NCBI GenBank assembly: GCA_002914845.1
Contig: JXTC01000003.1
Span: 3,389,828 to 3,453,827, forward strand
DNA: 64,000 nt
From: Trema orientale
Lineage: Eukaryota > Streptophyta > Magnoliopsida > Rosales > Cannabaceae
Reading direction: 5' to 3'
Every line of letters begins with the position of its first letter. Position 1 is the stretch's first letter. Position numbers and translations under genes: made by a program. Below the pieces are notes generated by a model. That model searched no databases and was not told the origin of the DNA. It saw only the letters and a program-made list of their open reading frames with translations. Shown here one piece after another: positions 11,794 to 23,722 of this stretch.

Positions 11794-12873
11794 TGACTAT
11801 TTAACATGTGGTGATGGTTATTGAAACCACCCACACTTGTTTATTGCAGCTATCAAGGATGCCATAATTTTCTAACACATGAAATATTGTCATAAATTTC
11901 CATGTCATTTTCTCTAATTCTACTATTATCATACTTATTCTTAATTAAGCACTTTTGTGCTTAATTAATTTTTTTTAATTAAATCACAAAAAAATCACAC
12001 CGGAATAAAAAAATTAACATAAAATTAGAGAGTATACGCTATATGCGATTATAGTCAAACAAAAAAATATCACCACTTACCCTGTACAACTGATAATGGG
12101 AAGGCTTCTTGGATCGAAAATTGACTCTTTTAGGCTCTTTCAACGTGTATATAATTTGTCATATTTTCCCTTTCATGAAAAATTTTCCATTAATCATTTT
12201 CTCACCTCTCTTTCATCTCCCATCTCCATATGATAAACCTTCGATCTAAAGGCCTTGGAACAAAATTAGGCACCAGATTAAGTTTATTTTAATATATACA
12301 TTTTAGAATACTCTTTAGTTCATAATTTCTCCAATCTTCCTCTTTTTCTCTATTAATTACGTATGTGAGTACAATATTCATCCTTCAAATCAAGATATAT
12401 AGAATACGGACAAAGAAGGAATTAAAATGGACTTTCTTAAAGTAAAATTTTTGTACTTTTTACAAGACATCGTCAACCAGTGAAAAAAGAAATGTCATTT
12501 CTCATCCCAATTCAGACAATATTGTAAAATATCCAAGTTTTGTTATTAGATTGTGTAATTAAGATATATATATATATATACTGTGCAATTTTGTGTTAAT
12601 AGATTTTATAGGTTATTTTCTCAGTTATAAAAAAATTATTGATAACAGAGGATTTTATATATATCAACTCAGATGAAAAAGAAGATTTGTGTGCAAGAAT
12701 TAAGGGGGCTATTTCGTTATCATTGCCGTGAAGAAAATTGCAACCTCCTACAGTATTATACAAAGTTTAATAACCTCATTAAGAATTAATGGTACCATAA
12801 AATCCAATTCATATATATAGTATAATGACTCTTTATATAGTCGATCTTTCATATATATATATGTGTGTTTGTG
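11794..12873. other. Intergenic, AT-rich, no gene seen
   Basis: Low-complexity plant intergenic DNA with TA microsatellites (for example near 12564-12580 and 12851-12862). No ORF of interest and no element ends that I could pair. Confidence 0.5.
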
Positions 12874-13817
12874 TGTTAAGTCAGGCTATTCGTTTATCAT
12901 GATAGAGCGCTCAATTTGCAGAACTTTAAACAAACAGTTGGAAAACATAAAGAAGAGACACACAGCTTTTTATCGTGGTTCAACACAGCCAAGTTATGTC
13001 TATATCCATGGGACCTAGTCCAACAAGCAAACAATCCATTAGAAATATGAATAGAGTACAAATACAGGTCTTATAAAAAAATCTAGAACTCCATTATAGT
13101 TTGTCACCGATGTGGACCCTGATTTTCTCCGTGGAATTTGCTTCTCCAACCTTGTGCTGAACTTCCTTCAGCTGCAGTTGATGAGCTTCCCAGCTCTGAT
13201 AAGAACAAGCTGTCTCTACTTGAAATCAGGTAGCCATGGAGCTCCACNNAAAGTACATCGTGACTCAGCTCAAATGACAGTTATCATCATAATGTCTAAA
13301 CATGCAGTGACGTAGATATATCACACAAACTCAGATCTAAAGGTGGTATCTTGACAAAATAATCAGGCACGTTGATTTGACACACAAATATCAAACAAAC
13401 TCAGATCTAAAGGTGTCAATCTTGATTAAACAATCAGTCACACAGTTAAGACACACAAAGGTAAACTTCACTTGAAAAGGTCAAACTTAAAGGTACCATC
13501 TTGATAACATAGGCTGAGATATAGTTTTGACAAACAAGAGCTCAATTTCCAACTAACGACTATGGACATGTTAAGCTAATTGTCTAGATAGGCAGACCAC
13601 CAGACTTAACACCTAACTATTGAAACCAGTTTGGAGAAGATCTTCAGAATTTCTGCTGCTTCAGTTGAATGCTTTGTCAAAACAGTCTTGGAGTACGATT
13701 ATACAGAATAACACATACATACACAAGACTAAAAATACAACTAAAATAAAACTTAGAAATATTATTCATTTCATTGCAATAAGATCATAAAGTGCCAAAC
13801 AAAATCTTGCACTAACA
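12874..13817 (-). repeat. 3' LTR of Copia-A, internally deleted
   Basis: Begins TGTTAAGTCAGGCTA and ends TTGCACTAACA on the plus strand. Relative to the 5' LTR it lacks about 185 bases at the position of two N characters (13248-13249). The missing piece includes the LTR TATA box. Confidence 0.9.
13248..13249. other. Ambiguous bases NN (assembly gap inside LTR)
   Basis: The only N characters noticed. The sister LTR has about 185 extra bases (22959-23143) at this point, so the NN may be a collapsed gap rather than a biological deletion. Confidence 0.8.
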
Positions 13818-13828
13818 ATCTCCCCCTT
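13818..13828 (-). other. Polypurine tract of Copia-A
   Basis: The minus strand reads AAGGGGGAGAT immediately before the TGTTAG start of the 3' LTR, the expected plus-strand priming site for reverse transcription. Confidence 0.85.
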
Positions 13829-14083
13829 GTGGCATCCTTATGATCAAAACCCCCAAGAAAAAAGAAATTAAAAACCTAAAAACAACTACAAGTTTTCTAG
13901 TTGTAGAAAATAGAAACATGCCACAAGAAACACCAAGAGAGAAACTATAGCATAGTTCAAGTCAACATAAAAACCAAATCTTAAAAAACAAAGCATGAGA
14001 AAACAAACCATAAGAAAACTACTACTCTCCCTTTATGAACATAAAGGAGGCCAAAAACTAACAGACAAATGAATAAAAGGAGA

Positions 14084-16159
14084 CTAAGAAGATGCAAGCC
14101 TGGATGACTTTCGACTAGGCAGAGGAGGCTTAATAGCATTTGATTTGGGCTTTTTCTTTGTAAGCTTCGTGGAACCAGGCTGAGAACTTGTTGTGGTCTG
14201 CAGAGGTGGTAGATTGGCCAGAAGAGCGTTCAGAGATGCATCAGAAGCTGGACCAGATGCATCAGATTCACCAGTAGTAATGGATGCAGTCTTAGTTTCT
14301 TCCACTAAGGTTGGAATGGCTGTGCTGCCCTGAGGTTGCTCCTCCTGAGTAATGGGAGACACAGGCTCCTCCTGAGTAGCTGCAATCCCACTCAGAGCAG
14401 AGGCATCAGGGACTTATAATGGTGCATTTGGTGCTGTTGGGACAGGTTGAACAGGCTCCCCCTGAGTTGTAACTGGAGTCAAAGTTGGAGCAGTAGAATC
14501 ATCTGGCACAACTGTAGAATAGGCAGTGCGAGGAATTTGAAAGTGAGTGATCACAGTCTGAAGAAGATTCTCAATATCGGCCATTTTGGCAGCCATCATC
14601 TGTTCAAACTGGGCAATCCTGTGTTTAACATTCTGTCTCTGAGCTGCATCAGTTTTAGCAGCTTGAATTGCTTCCTCACATTTGGCAAATAGCTTGTACT
14701 GCCAAGAATTAGGCTTGAGGCCCAAACTCTTTAACTCTTTGGAGACTAGAAGAGCAGTGGCCACAGTAATGCTTTGAGCACTCTCACAGTGGCTCTGGAA
14801 GGTCTTCATTGTTAGTTGGGTAAGAAGATTCATTGGTGCTTTATTCATGAAAACATCTGGAGAGTAGCTATTGATGAGAGCTTGAATAAAGTTGGGGTAA
14901 GGTAAGATTCTTATGGTTGCTTCGCTTTGACCACTAGCAACGATGGCATTAAACATCCACTTTGCTAAATCCACTGGTTTGTCGGTACCTAAAGCATAGA
15001 TAAATTTGGCATGTGCCTCGCCCACAGAAGATGTGTGTTTCCTAGGAAACCAATTGGTTTGTGCTATTTTGTAGAGCATTCTATAGTTTAGTGTGAGACA
15101 TAGAATCGGGATGGAATTAAATTGTGGCCATTTAGAATCTTTGCCATTCAACTCTGTGGCTATTACATCTAGATCAAACTCTCTAGTGTATGTTCTACCA
15201 GCAGGTTCAAGACCAAGAAATTCTTCAATAACAGCTGGTGAAAATTCAACAATGTGACGTCAGAAATATACCTTGGAGAACATTGGATGATCAAAATCAT
15301 TGATTGATTTCCCAATATTGGCATAGAACTCCTGGACAACTGCTGGGCATGGAGGAGTTAAGTGCTGCACTGTGTTGATCCATCTTCTTACAGCAATTAA
15401 CATTGGTAGTCCCCATTCTTTGAAGTCAGAGATCTTCACCTCCTTCTCGGGATAAACAGGATGTTTGCTCACAAACTTCTTACAATGAGATTATAGATTC
15501 TCAGTATAAAATGAGAGGTTGTAAGCTTTCTTCAACAGTGTCTTAATCTCAGGTGACGAAGGAGCTGTAGTACGTGGTGTTTTCACTTTGGCTTCCCCTT
15601 TCTTTTTTGCTGAGGCTTTTTTCTTAGGAGTTAGCTTGGGAGAAGAAAAGGGCTTCGAGTGAGCTCCACCTACTTGTGATTTCTTTGACTTGGCTGGATT
15701 AGAAATGGACACTGGTTCTTCAGGTATGTCAGAGCCTGCGACTAGTTTATTAGAGCGAGTAGTATGATTCGTGTCCTTTGCATTCATGACCACTGTCTCA
15801 TTTGCTAGAATAGAAAGGGATTTGTCAGAATCAGCACCTGGCTTGTCAGAACCTAGAGCTTGTGTCGATTTCGAGGGTGATTCCACTTAAGAAAAAGAAC
15901 TAGCTTCTTCAGTGTTAGCACTAGGCATGCCTGCTCAAACGCTTGTATCAGGAGGGTTGTCAGAACCCTCTGGTATGCTGTCAGAACTAGGGTTTGAGTC
16001 CATCATCTTCTTTGAAACTTTCTTAGATGATTTCTTCTTGGCCATGGCGACCTTCCTCTTTTTCGACAGAAGATTTGCTGTTGCTGATGAAAGTCCAGCC
16101 GAAAGAGTAGTAGATGCATCCAATGGTTTGAACCTCTTCAATTTTGTCTGCCATTGAGT
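14084..16159 (-). pseudogene. Copia-A third ORF (plant transposon-protein/env-position ORF), broken by five stops
   Basis: A single minus-strand frame runs from about 16159 to the TAA at 14084, roughly 690 codons. It is interrupted only by stops at about 15932, 15887, 15491, 15260 and 14414. Order: a basic Lys/Ser-rich N-terminus (KKRKVAMAKKKSSKK, nuclear-signal-like), a low-complexity Ser/Lys region, a globular domain (about 15470-14750) with VVQEFYANIGK, VEFSPAVIEEFLGL and WFPRKHTSSVGEAHAKFIYAL, a heptad-like helix (QFEQMMAAKMADIENLL) and a Pro/Thr-rich tail. The globular words resemble the 'putative plant transposon protein' domain found in accessory ORFs of plant retroelements. Its function is unknown. 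The start is uncertain: ATG at 16157 is one frame off, and TTTTCAG just upstream could be a splice acceptor. Confidence 0.7.
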
Positions 16160-17579
16160 TTGCTGAAAAGAGAATGAGGAAAAATACTAGCCACAAGTAG
16201 AGCTTGTGCGGTGGTTAGGGAAACAAAAGAAGGAAGATGGATAGAGAAGAGAAATAGAGGGAAGAAGATAAAAAGTAAGGATGAGAGAGAAATAAAAACA
16301 AAAAGAGCTAAATAATCGGAACAACAAAAATTAAAAATAGGCTTCAAAACGGAAATAAAAGTAGAAAAAATGGGAAATTTAAAATTTGAAAAATAGACTT
16401 CCCTAATTTTTTTTAATTGTGAGGTACTCAGAAACGACAATAAACATGCGAAATGAGCAAACACAAATGACAGTTGTATTTGTGAAATCAAGCAGATGAA
16501 CTGTTAAAACAGACACAATCAAATTTTGTGAAATAAAACAAACAGAGTATTTATACAACAGACAAGACATTCACTGAGCATAATATGACAAATTAGTGAG
16601 ACGAATATGAATTTGAGCAATTTAGTGACAATTATTTTCAGGTAACTCAAACAATTTTAAGACAAGAGAGAAATCATTTTGTATTTAATTTAGCCAGATA
16701 TATTAAATAGGACCAAGGAATATTTAGTGTGTGTATTTTTTCAATTCAAGGACTTTCACTCAACTCATGATATGGAGGATGAGAATATAAATGAGTGTTT
16801 GTACAATGATCATATATGTGACATAAGTCAACAACTGATTATCCTTTCAAATTTGGCGTCATACATGTGAGACTTGATGATTATCTTAAAAAGAGTTAGC
16901 AAATATTATTGATCTTATTAACTCAACTTAAACATACATAGATAAGAGACACATGTACATTGTATGTGCATGTGAAACTACCAGATTTGGTTCTTGCTGC
17001 AGGTCATGCTTAGTGGTTTAATTTGTCTCTTTCCAATCACCATTCTTTGTGGTTAGACTTTTCTTATGCACATTGGCTTTCCTGCACTAGATCACTCTTT
17101 TCTTTCTCCCCATTTTTTCTTTTATTTTTCTTGTTCATTTTTGAATATGAGGTTTGTCACCGCTCTAAGATAACCCAAATCAGTGGCTGTACATTTTCCA
17201 GAGGGTAGCCCTTTTCCTTGGCAGATTATTCAAGACATAGGGGTCACTATAAATTAAATGATTACTCAAGACTAGCTTTCACACCCGATGAGAGGTAGCT
17301 CTTTCTGATCTAGGTGCACACATGTCATATGTCTATGCTAAATCTGTCTAGTCACAAGATCACAATATCTACTAAATCTAGACAAGCTAAAGCATATTAG
17401 TCACAATGACTGAGATCAATAAGTAAGGAAAATCACAAGTTGAATTTCAGCTAACATGCAAAAACATAAGTGATAGGTCATGGATAAGACAGTTCAGTCA
17501 TCGTTCATAGTCACTTGATCTATACAACACACACAATGAGTATTCCCTGATTTTATAAGATATATAAGACTAAATCATT
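16160..17579 (-). other. Spacer between RNase H and third ORF of Copia-A
   Basis: About 1.4 kb inside the retrotransposon with no convincing coding frame. The minus strand near 16180-16490 is pyrimidine-rich, which would suit splicing into the third ORF, but that is inference. Confidence 0.5.
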
Positions 17580-20500
17580 CAATATAAGATGATAAACTCT
17601 CCATGAAATGGAGCAAACTCCAATGGCCCTGCGCAATGATTCAAATCTTGGGGCATCCAAGGCTTTTATAAATAATTCACCTAATTATTTTTCTGTTTCA
17701 ACATGTTCTAAGCTCACCAATTTATGCTCAACTAAATCACGAATGAAATGATGTCTGATGTCTATATGCTTTGTCCTAGAGTGCTGAACAAGATTTTTTG
17801 AAATGTTTATAGCACTTGTATTATCACAAAAAATAGTCACATTGTCAAGCTTGATTCCATAATCACTTAGCATTTGCTTCATCCAAAGGAGTTGAGTACA
17901 ACAACTGCCTGCTGCAATGTATTCGGCCTCAGCTATAGAGAGTGATATGGAATTCTGCTTTTTACTGTGCCATGCAACCAAATTGTTCCTTAGGTAGAAG
18001 CATCCACCTGAAGTACTCTTCTTGTCATCAAGACTCCCTGCCCAATCAAAATCACAGAACCCTATAAGAAAAAGTTTAGTGTCTTTGGTCATCCAAATGC
18101 CAAAGTCTGATGTGCCATTCACATATTTGAGAATCCTCTTCACAGCTGCAAGATGTGACTCCTTAGGATCTGCATGATATCGAGCACAAGCACCAACACT
18201 AAAATAGATGTCAGGTCTGCTAGCAGTCAGATATAACAGGCTATTTATCGTACTTCTAAATAGTGTGTGATCAATGCTGATTCCTTTTTCATCTTTGCTC
18301 AACTTGATGTTTGTGCTCATTGGAGTTCTCATTGTCTTTGAGGTATCCAAACCAAACTTTTTGACAATAGAATTAGCATATTTTTCCTGTGAGATAAAAA
18401 TACCATTGTCATGTTGTTTGATTTGAAGATCTAAAAATACATTTAGTTCTCCAACCATACTCATTTCAAACTCACATTGCATTAGTTTAACAAAATCATG
18501 AGTATGTTTCTCACATGTTGAGCCAAAGATGATATCATTCACCTAAATTTGAGCACAAAGTATACCTGTTTCTAGCCTTTTAATGAACAATGTTTTATCT
18601 GATCCACCTCTATGATATCCTTTGTCAAGCAAGTAAGTGGTCAGCCTCTCATACCAAGCTCTTGGAGCTTGTTTCAGACTATACAAAGCCTTTTTGAGCT
18701 TGTATACATGGTCTGGATGATGTAGATCCTCAAAACCTACAGGTTACTCTACATAGATATCTTCATTTAAAATTCCATTTAGAAAGGCACTTTTGACATC
18801 CATTTGATAGACTTTGAAATTCAACATACAAGCAATAGCTAGAAACAATCTAATAGATTCTAATCTAGCAATTGGTGCAAAAGTTTCATCAAAATCAATA
18901 CCTTCAACCTGTGTATATCCTTGAGCAATAAGCCTAGCTTTATTTCTAACCACATTTTCAAACTCATCAATTTTATTCTTGAAGATCCATTTTGTTCCAA
19001 TGACGTTACTGTCAGCTAGCCTAGGAACTAATGTCCACACATCATTCCTAATAAATTGCTCAAGCTCTTCCTGCATAGCCAAGATCCAATGTTCATCAAT
19101 AAGAGCTTCTTTCACATTTTTTGGCTCATGTTGCGATAAGTAACAGATATGACTTACCTTACTCATGTGTCTTCTTCTAGTGACCAGAATGTCACTAGGA
19201 TCACCAATAACTTTGTCTAGTGGATGAGCCTTTTGGATTCATGAAGGTGGTCCTTTCCTAGGCTCCTTTTGTTGAGCATATACTTATTCACCACTTGTAT
19301 CACCTGAATCTGAAATTCCAACTGATGTATAACCTGTCCGAACACTTCTGTCACCTGTTCTGTCAGCATAATCATCTTTTTTTTCCCGTGACAGATCAGT
19401 GATAGATTTTACCGAATCTTCTTGAGAAAATTTAGAAAAATCATCTTTGTCATCAAAAACAACATTTATTGATTCCATAACTGTTTGAGTACAAATGTTG
19501 TAGACTTTATAAGCTCTATTGTTCAAAACATATCATACAAACAAACCTTCATCACTTTTTGAATCAAATTTGCCTAAGTATTCTCTATCATTAAGTATAT
19601 AGCACTTTGATCCAAACATATGCAAGTAGTGAAGATTAGGTTTCTTACCCTTTCAAATCTCATAGGGTGTTTGTCTTGTACCTGGTCTCAAATGCACACA
19701 GTTGCTGAAATAGCAAGCTGTGTTTACAGCTTCAGCCCAAAGCTTTTTCGGAAGCTTCTTGCTATTCAACATGACCCTGGTCATCTCTTGAATGGTCCTG
19801 TTCTTTCTCTCAATCACCTCATTTTGCTTAGGCGTCTTGAGAGCTGAAAACTCATGAGAAATACCCAACTTATTGTAAAAGTTAGAATACAAGATATTTT
19901 CAAATTCTTTTCTATGATCACTTCTAATTCTAACAACCTTTTTAATTTTGCATTGTTTCTCATTTTGCACTCTTATGACAAGGTTTTTGAACTCCTGAAA
20001 AGTATCTGATTTTTCTCTGACAAAATCAGCCCATGTAAAATGAGAATAATCATCAACATACACACATAAATGTACCTCTTTCCAGCTATGCTCTCAGTTT
20101 GAACTAGACCCATGAGATCCATGTGCATGAGTTCCAAACACCTACTTGTCACAAGGTGTTGAATGGACTTGTGTTGACTCCTAGTCTGCTTTTCTATTTG
20201 ACATGGTCCACAAATGGAATTTTTTAGATGTTGGAGAACTGGAACACCTCTTACAGCTTGATGTTTGGTGATTTTGATCATGTCTCTGAAGTTGAGATGA
20301 CCAAGCTTTTGGTGTCACAATTTAGTTTCTGTCAGATCTGCTCTCAAACATGTTTTAACATTGCTGAGAGTGTAGCAATTATCACTTGACTTGTGACCAG
20401 TCAATATGCATTCACCACTGTTGTTCATCACTTGGCAAGTCTTTTGATTGAACTGTACAGAAAGGTGGTCATCACACATTTGACTGATGCCTATCAAATT

Positions 20501-20710
20501 TGTCTTTAGTCCTTCTACCAGCAACACTTTTTTAAGTTTTAGAAGTCCCTGCTTATACAAGTTTCCAACACCAAGAATTTGGCCTTTTTTGCCATCACCA
20601 AAAGTAACAGATCCATTAGTATTCTCATGAAAATCAGATAAAAATGATCTGTTTCTAGTCATATGTCGTGAGCATCCACTATAAAAGTACCAATTTTCTG
20701 CATTTTATGC
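17580..20710 (-). pseudogene. Copia-A pol remnant (protease, integrase, RT, RNase H)
   Basis: Minus-strand order: the protease site near 20675-20690 reads FYSGCSRHM, where copia has DSG, so the catalytic Asp is Tyr. The pre-integrase zinc region (HQKLGHLNF, ICGPCQIEKQ) follows a TGG-to-TGA stop. The integrase core has YVDDYSHFTW, IRSDHRKEF and NEVIERKNRT (about 20060-19790). RT has [25 protein letters not shown] and [11 protein letters not shown] (to 18744), then [20 protein letters not shown]. The YVDD box at 18534-18545 reads stop-V-N-D. RNase H spans about 18300-17600 with SRPDI, CDFDWAGSLDDKKSTSGG, SIAEAEYIA and SRTKHIDIRHHFIRD. Further stops at 18743 and 17685 look like CAA to TAA. Clearly inactive. 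Confidence 0.9.
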
Positions 20711-22470
20711 AATTAGTGAAGTGTGTGCTACATGACATTTTATTTGCTTAGGAATCCAAATCTTCTTAACCTTCTTTTCACATATTTCATTATTTCTTAT
20801 GGTCAACTTAGCTCTTTTTCTCAAAAAATTCAACAATTTGTAACATTTGGTCGAGTGTGACCTGTTTTTCCACAAAAATAACATATGGGTACAAACTTTC
20901 TCACCTGAGAATGAGGCTTAGAACACTCACGATGTCTAGATTCAGTTTCTTTTTGAACCCAAAAGGATTATACTATAGTATTCTTTTTTGAGAGACAGAA
21001 CTCTCACCTGTGTACCCCAGACCTAATTTATTTGTTGGAGTTTGTCTAACTCCAAGCATTTGACTTAATTTTTCTGTTCCTTTCGTTATGTACAATATCT
21101 TTTTGTTGGATTCATCAAGCTCCTTCTAAGTTTTGACAAGCTGATCCTGAGAATTCTGCAGTCTTGTTCTCAAATCAGTAAGCATTTCCTCATATGCTCC
21201 ATTTTCTTCCTTGAGGCTACATATGAGAGCTTTTTGAACCCTGACTTTATTTGCCATTCTCAACCACTGATCATACATATTTTGATAAGTATCTTGCTGA
21301 TCAGGGTCTGAAAACCGGACTTCATTCTTATCATCAGATAGGTCACTATCAGAACAATCGAGATGACTATCTAGATATTGATCTCTCTTTTTGGATTTTG
21401 TAGCAATTGCCACAAAATTGCTTGTTATATCAGTGTCCTTTTCTTGATCCTCTATTTCTTCTTCGCTCTTACTCCAAGTAGCATTCATTGCATTTTCCTT
21501 TTTCTTGAGAGTATTTGTACATTCCACCTGAATGTGACCAAAACCACTGCACTCTCTGCATTGTACTCCTTTCTGCCTGTTACTGGAGTCTTTGTCAGAT
21601 TTGGCTCCAGTGCTGTTGACTCTAGGCTGAGCTGTGTTTCTTACTGAACTTTGTTGACCAGAAACTACTCTTTCCATATTTTTCTTCAGAAACTTTGAGT
21701 AAAATCTGATTAACATAGCTGAGGTTTAATCGTCCAAATCTTTACCCCATTCGATTGTCAGATCCTCTATCTCATCAGCTATCTTTAATGCTACACCAGA
21801 GTTTTTCTTCTTTTTATCCCATACTTTGAAATTCATCTCATAGGTTATCAAGGAACGAATGAGCTCATCAAAAAGTCAATATCCTCCAGCTTCCTACACT
21901 CTTCGATAGCTGCAATTTTTGATCTGAATCTCTTGGGTAAAGATCTAAGAACTTTCTCAACCAACATAGCATTAGAGAAAACTTTTCCCAAGGCAAAAGA
22001 CTCATTAGATATATCACAAATCTTAAAATGAAAATCTGAAGTAGTCTCATCTTCAAGCATTTAGAGATTTTCAAATTGACTTGTAAGCATTCTAAGTCTA
22101 GATTGTTTCACTGAGTCAGTTCTTTGATTTTTCCTTTCAAGTTTTTCTCAAGCATCCTTAGCTACAGTACAATTTGAAATCACCTTGAATTGACGAACAT
22201 TAATAGAGGCCAAAATTGCATTAATTCCTTTAGAGTTCCAATTAGCTTAATCATATATTCAATAGTTGACCATTTGTTTTCAAGTTTAAGAATTTCCTTA
22301 CCCTGTTCATCGATTTCAACATGAGGTGACCAATCCTACATAATAGAGGTCCACACTCTTTTATTAATAGACTTCAAAAAAGCTCTCATTCTAGCTTTCC
22401 AATATGGGTAATTTGACCTATCAAGCAATGGTGGTCTAGAGATAGATACACCTTCTCTTAGCTGATTCAT
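20711..22470 (-). pseudogene. Copia-A gag remnant
   Basis: Starts at ATG 22470 (MNQLREGVSISRPPLL), 113 bases below the 5' LTR. The N-terminal gag words YPYWKARMRAFLKSI are followed by a stop at 22336. A UBN2-type segment (SFALGKVFSNAMLVEKVLRSLPKRF, 22060-21848) and a zinc knuckle CRECSGFGHIQVEC (about 21520-21560) are present. An acidic, coiled-coil-like tail lies at about 21500-21126. The knuckle type resembles Maximus/SIRE elements. Several stops and frame changes make it non-functional. Confidence 0.85.
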
Positions 22471-22569
22471 TTCTGCAGAAAGACACAAAACAGAGTACGA
22501 TTTCCAAATAAAACAGAGTTTCACGACTTAGAAACCCAGAAATCTCACTGAATATAGCAAGCAATGCCT

Positions 22570-22581
22570 GCTCTGATACCA
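22570..22581 (-). other. Primer-binding site of Copia-A (tRNA-iMet)
   Basis: The minus strand reads TGGTATCAGAGC two bases below the 5' LTR end, the standard initiator-methionine tRNA complement used by plant copia elements. Confidence 0.92.
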
Positions 22582-22583
22582 AA

Positions 22584-23709
22584 TGTTAAGTCAGGCTACT
22601 CGTTTGTCATGACAGAACGCTCAATTTGTAGAACTTTAAACAAACAGTTGGAAAACATAAAAGAAGAGATACACATCTTTTTATCGTAGTTGAACACAAC
22701 CAAGTTGTGTCTACATCCACGGGACTTGGTCCAGCAAGCAAACAATCCACTAGAAATATGAATAGAGTACAAATAGAGGTCTTATACAAAAATCTAGAAC
22801 TCCATTCGAGTTTGTCGCTGATTTGAACTCTGATTTCCTCCGTGGAATTTGCTTCTTCAACCTTGTGCTGAACTCCTTTCAGATGTCATTGATGAGCTTC
22901 CCAGCTCTAGCAAGAACAAGCTGTCTCTTCTTGAAATTAGGTAGCCGTGGAGCTCCACCTTCTCACCAGAATCAATGGTGGACTCTATGGACAAAGGACA
23001 TACTTTACTTAGAGCTAAACACTCAAAACTCTAAGAGAAAGAAACTTACTCATAAAGCAAGAAGGCTTCACAAAATATCTCTTTGAAAGTAATACTCAAA
23101 AAACCTCAAAACCATCTCAAAAGAAGCTTCCTATTTATATAGGAAAGTACATCGTGACTCAGCTCAAATGACAGTTGTCATCGCAATGTCTAAACATGCA
23201 GCGACGTAGACATATCACACAAACTTAGATCTAAAGTTGGCATCTTGATAAAACAATCAGGCACGCTGATTTAACACACAAATACCAAACGAACTCAGAT
23301 CTAAAGGTGTTATCTTGATTAAACAATCAGTCACACAGTTAAGACACACAAAGTTAAACTTTACTTGAAAAGGTCAAACTTAAAGGTGCCATCTTGATGA
23401 CATAGGCTGAGACACAGTTTTGACAAACAAGAGCTCAATTCCCAACTAATGACTATGGACACGTTAAGCTAATTGTCTGGACAGGCAGACCACTAGACTT
23501 AACACCTAACCATTGAAACCAGTTTAGAGAAGATCTTCAGAATTTCAGCTGCTTCATTGAATGCTTTGTCAAAATAGTCTTGGAGTACGATTACACAGAA
23601 TAACACATACATACACAAAACTAAAAATACAACTGAAATAAAACTTTGAAATATTATTTATTACATTGCAATAAGATCATAAGGTGCCAAATAAAATCTT
23701 GCACTAGTA
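22584..23709 (-). repeat. 5' LTR of Copia-A
   Basis: 1,126 bp. It matches 12874-13817 throughout except for the piece deleted there. Its TATA box (TATATAAAT, minus strand) lies at 23133-23141. Its upstream end is 13 bases below the ancestral GDSL stop codon, in the same orientation, so GDSL transcripts would run into it. Confidence 0.9.
23133..23141 (-). promoter_or_regulatory. TATA box of the Copia-A 5' LTR
   Basis: TATATAAAT on the minus strand, followed by AGGAAGCTTCTTTTGAG. The equivalent segment is missing from the 3' LTR. Confidence 0.55.
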
Positions 23710-23722
23710 GTATGTGTATATA

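Larger units (their letters stand above)
12874..23709 (-). mobile_element. Copia-A: full-length Ty1/copia retrotransposon (Sirevirus/SIRE-like) with third ORF
   Basis: Two direct LTRs (22584-23709 upstream, 12874-13817 downstream) bound, on the minus strand, a tRNA-iMet primer-binding site, gag, protease, integrase, RT, RNase H, a 1.4-kb spacer, a third ORF of about 690 codons and a polypurine tract. LTR ends are TGTTA...TAACA; the outermost end at 23705-23709 has decayed to TAGTA. About 10.8 kb is long for copia but fits Sireviruses, which carry an extra ORF after RNase H. By eye the LTRs differ at about one base in ten over their first 150 bases, so the insertion is old. The 5-mers next to the ends (TTGTG and GTATG) do not match, so no target-site duplication is visible. 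Confidence 0.9.

Noticed and set aside
14447..14692. Plus-strand frame inside the Copia-A third ORF
   Set aside because: Antisense shadow of the minus-strand ORF.
12869..23714. Target-site duplication for Copia-A
   Set aside because: TTGTG and GTATG next to the LTR ends do not match; one end has decayed, so no duplication is claimed.
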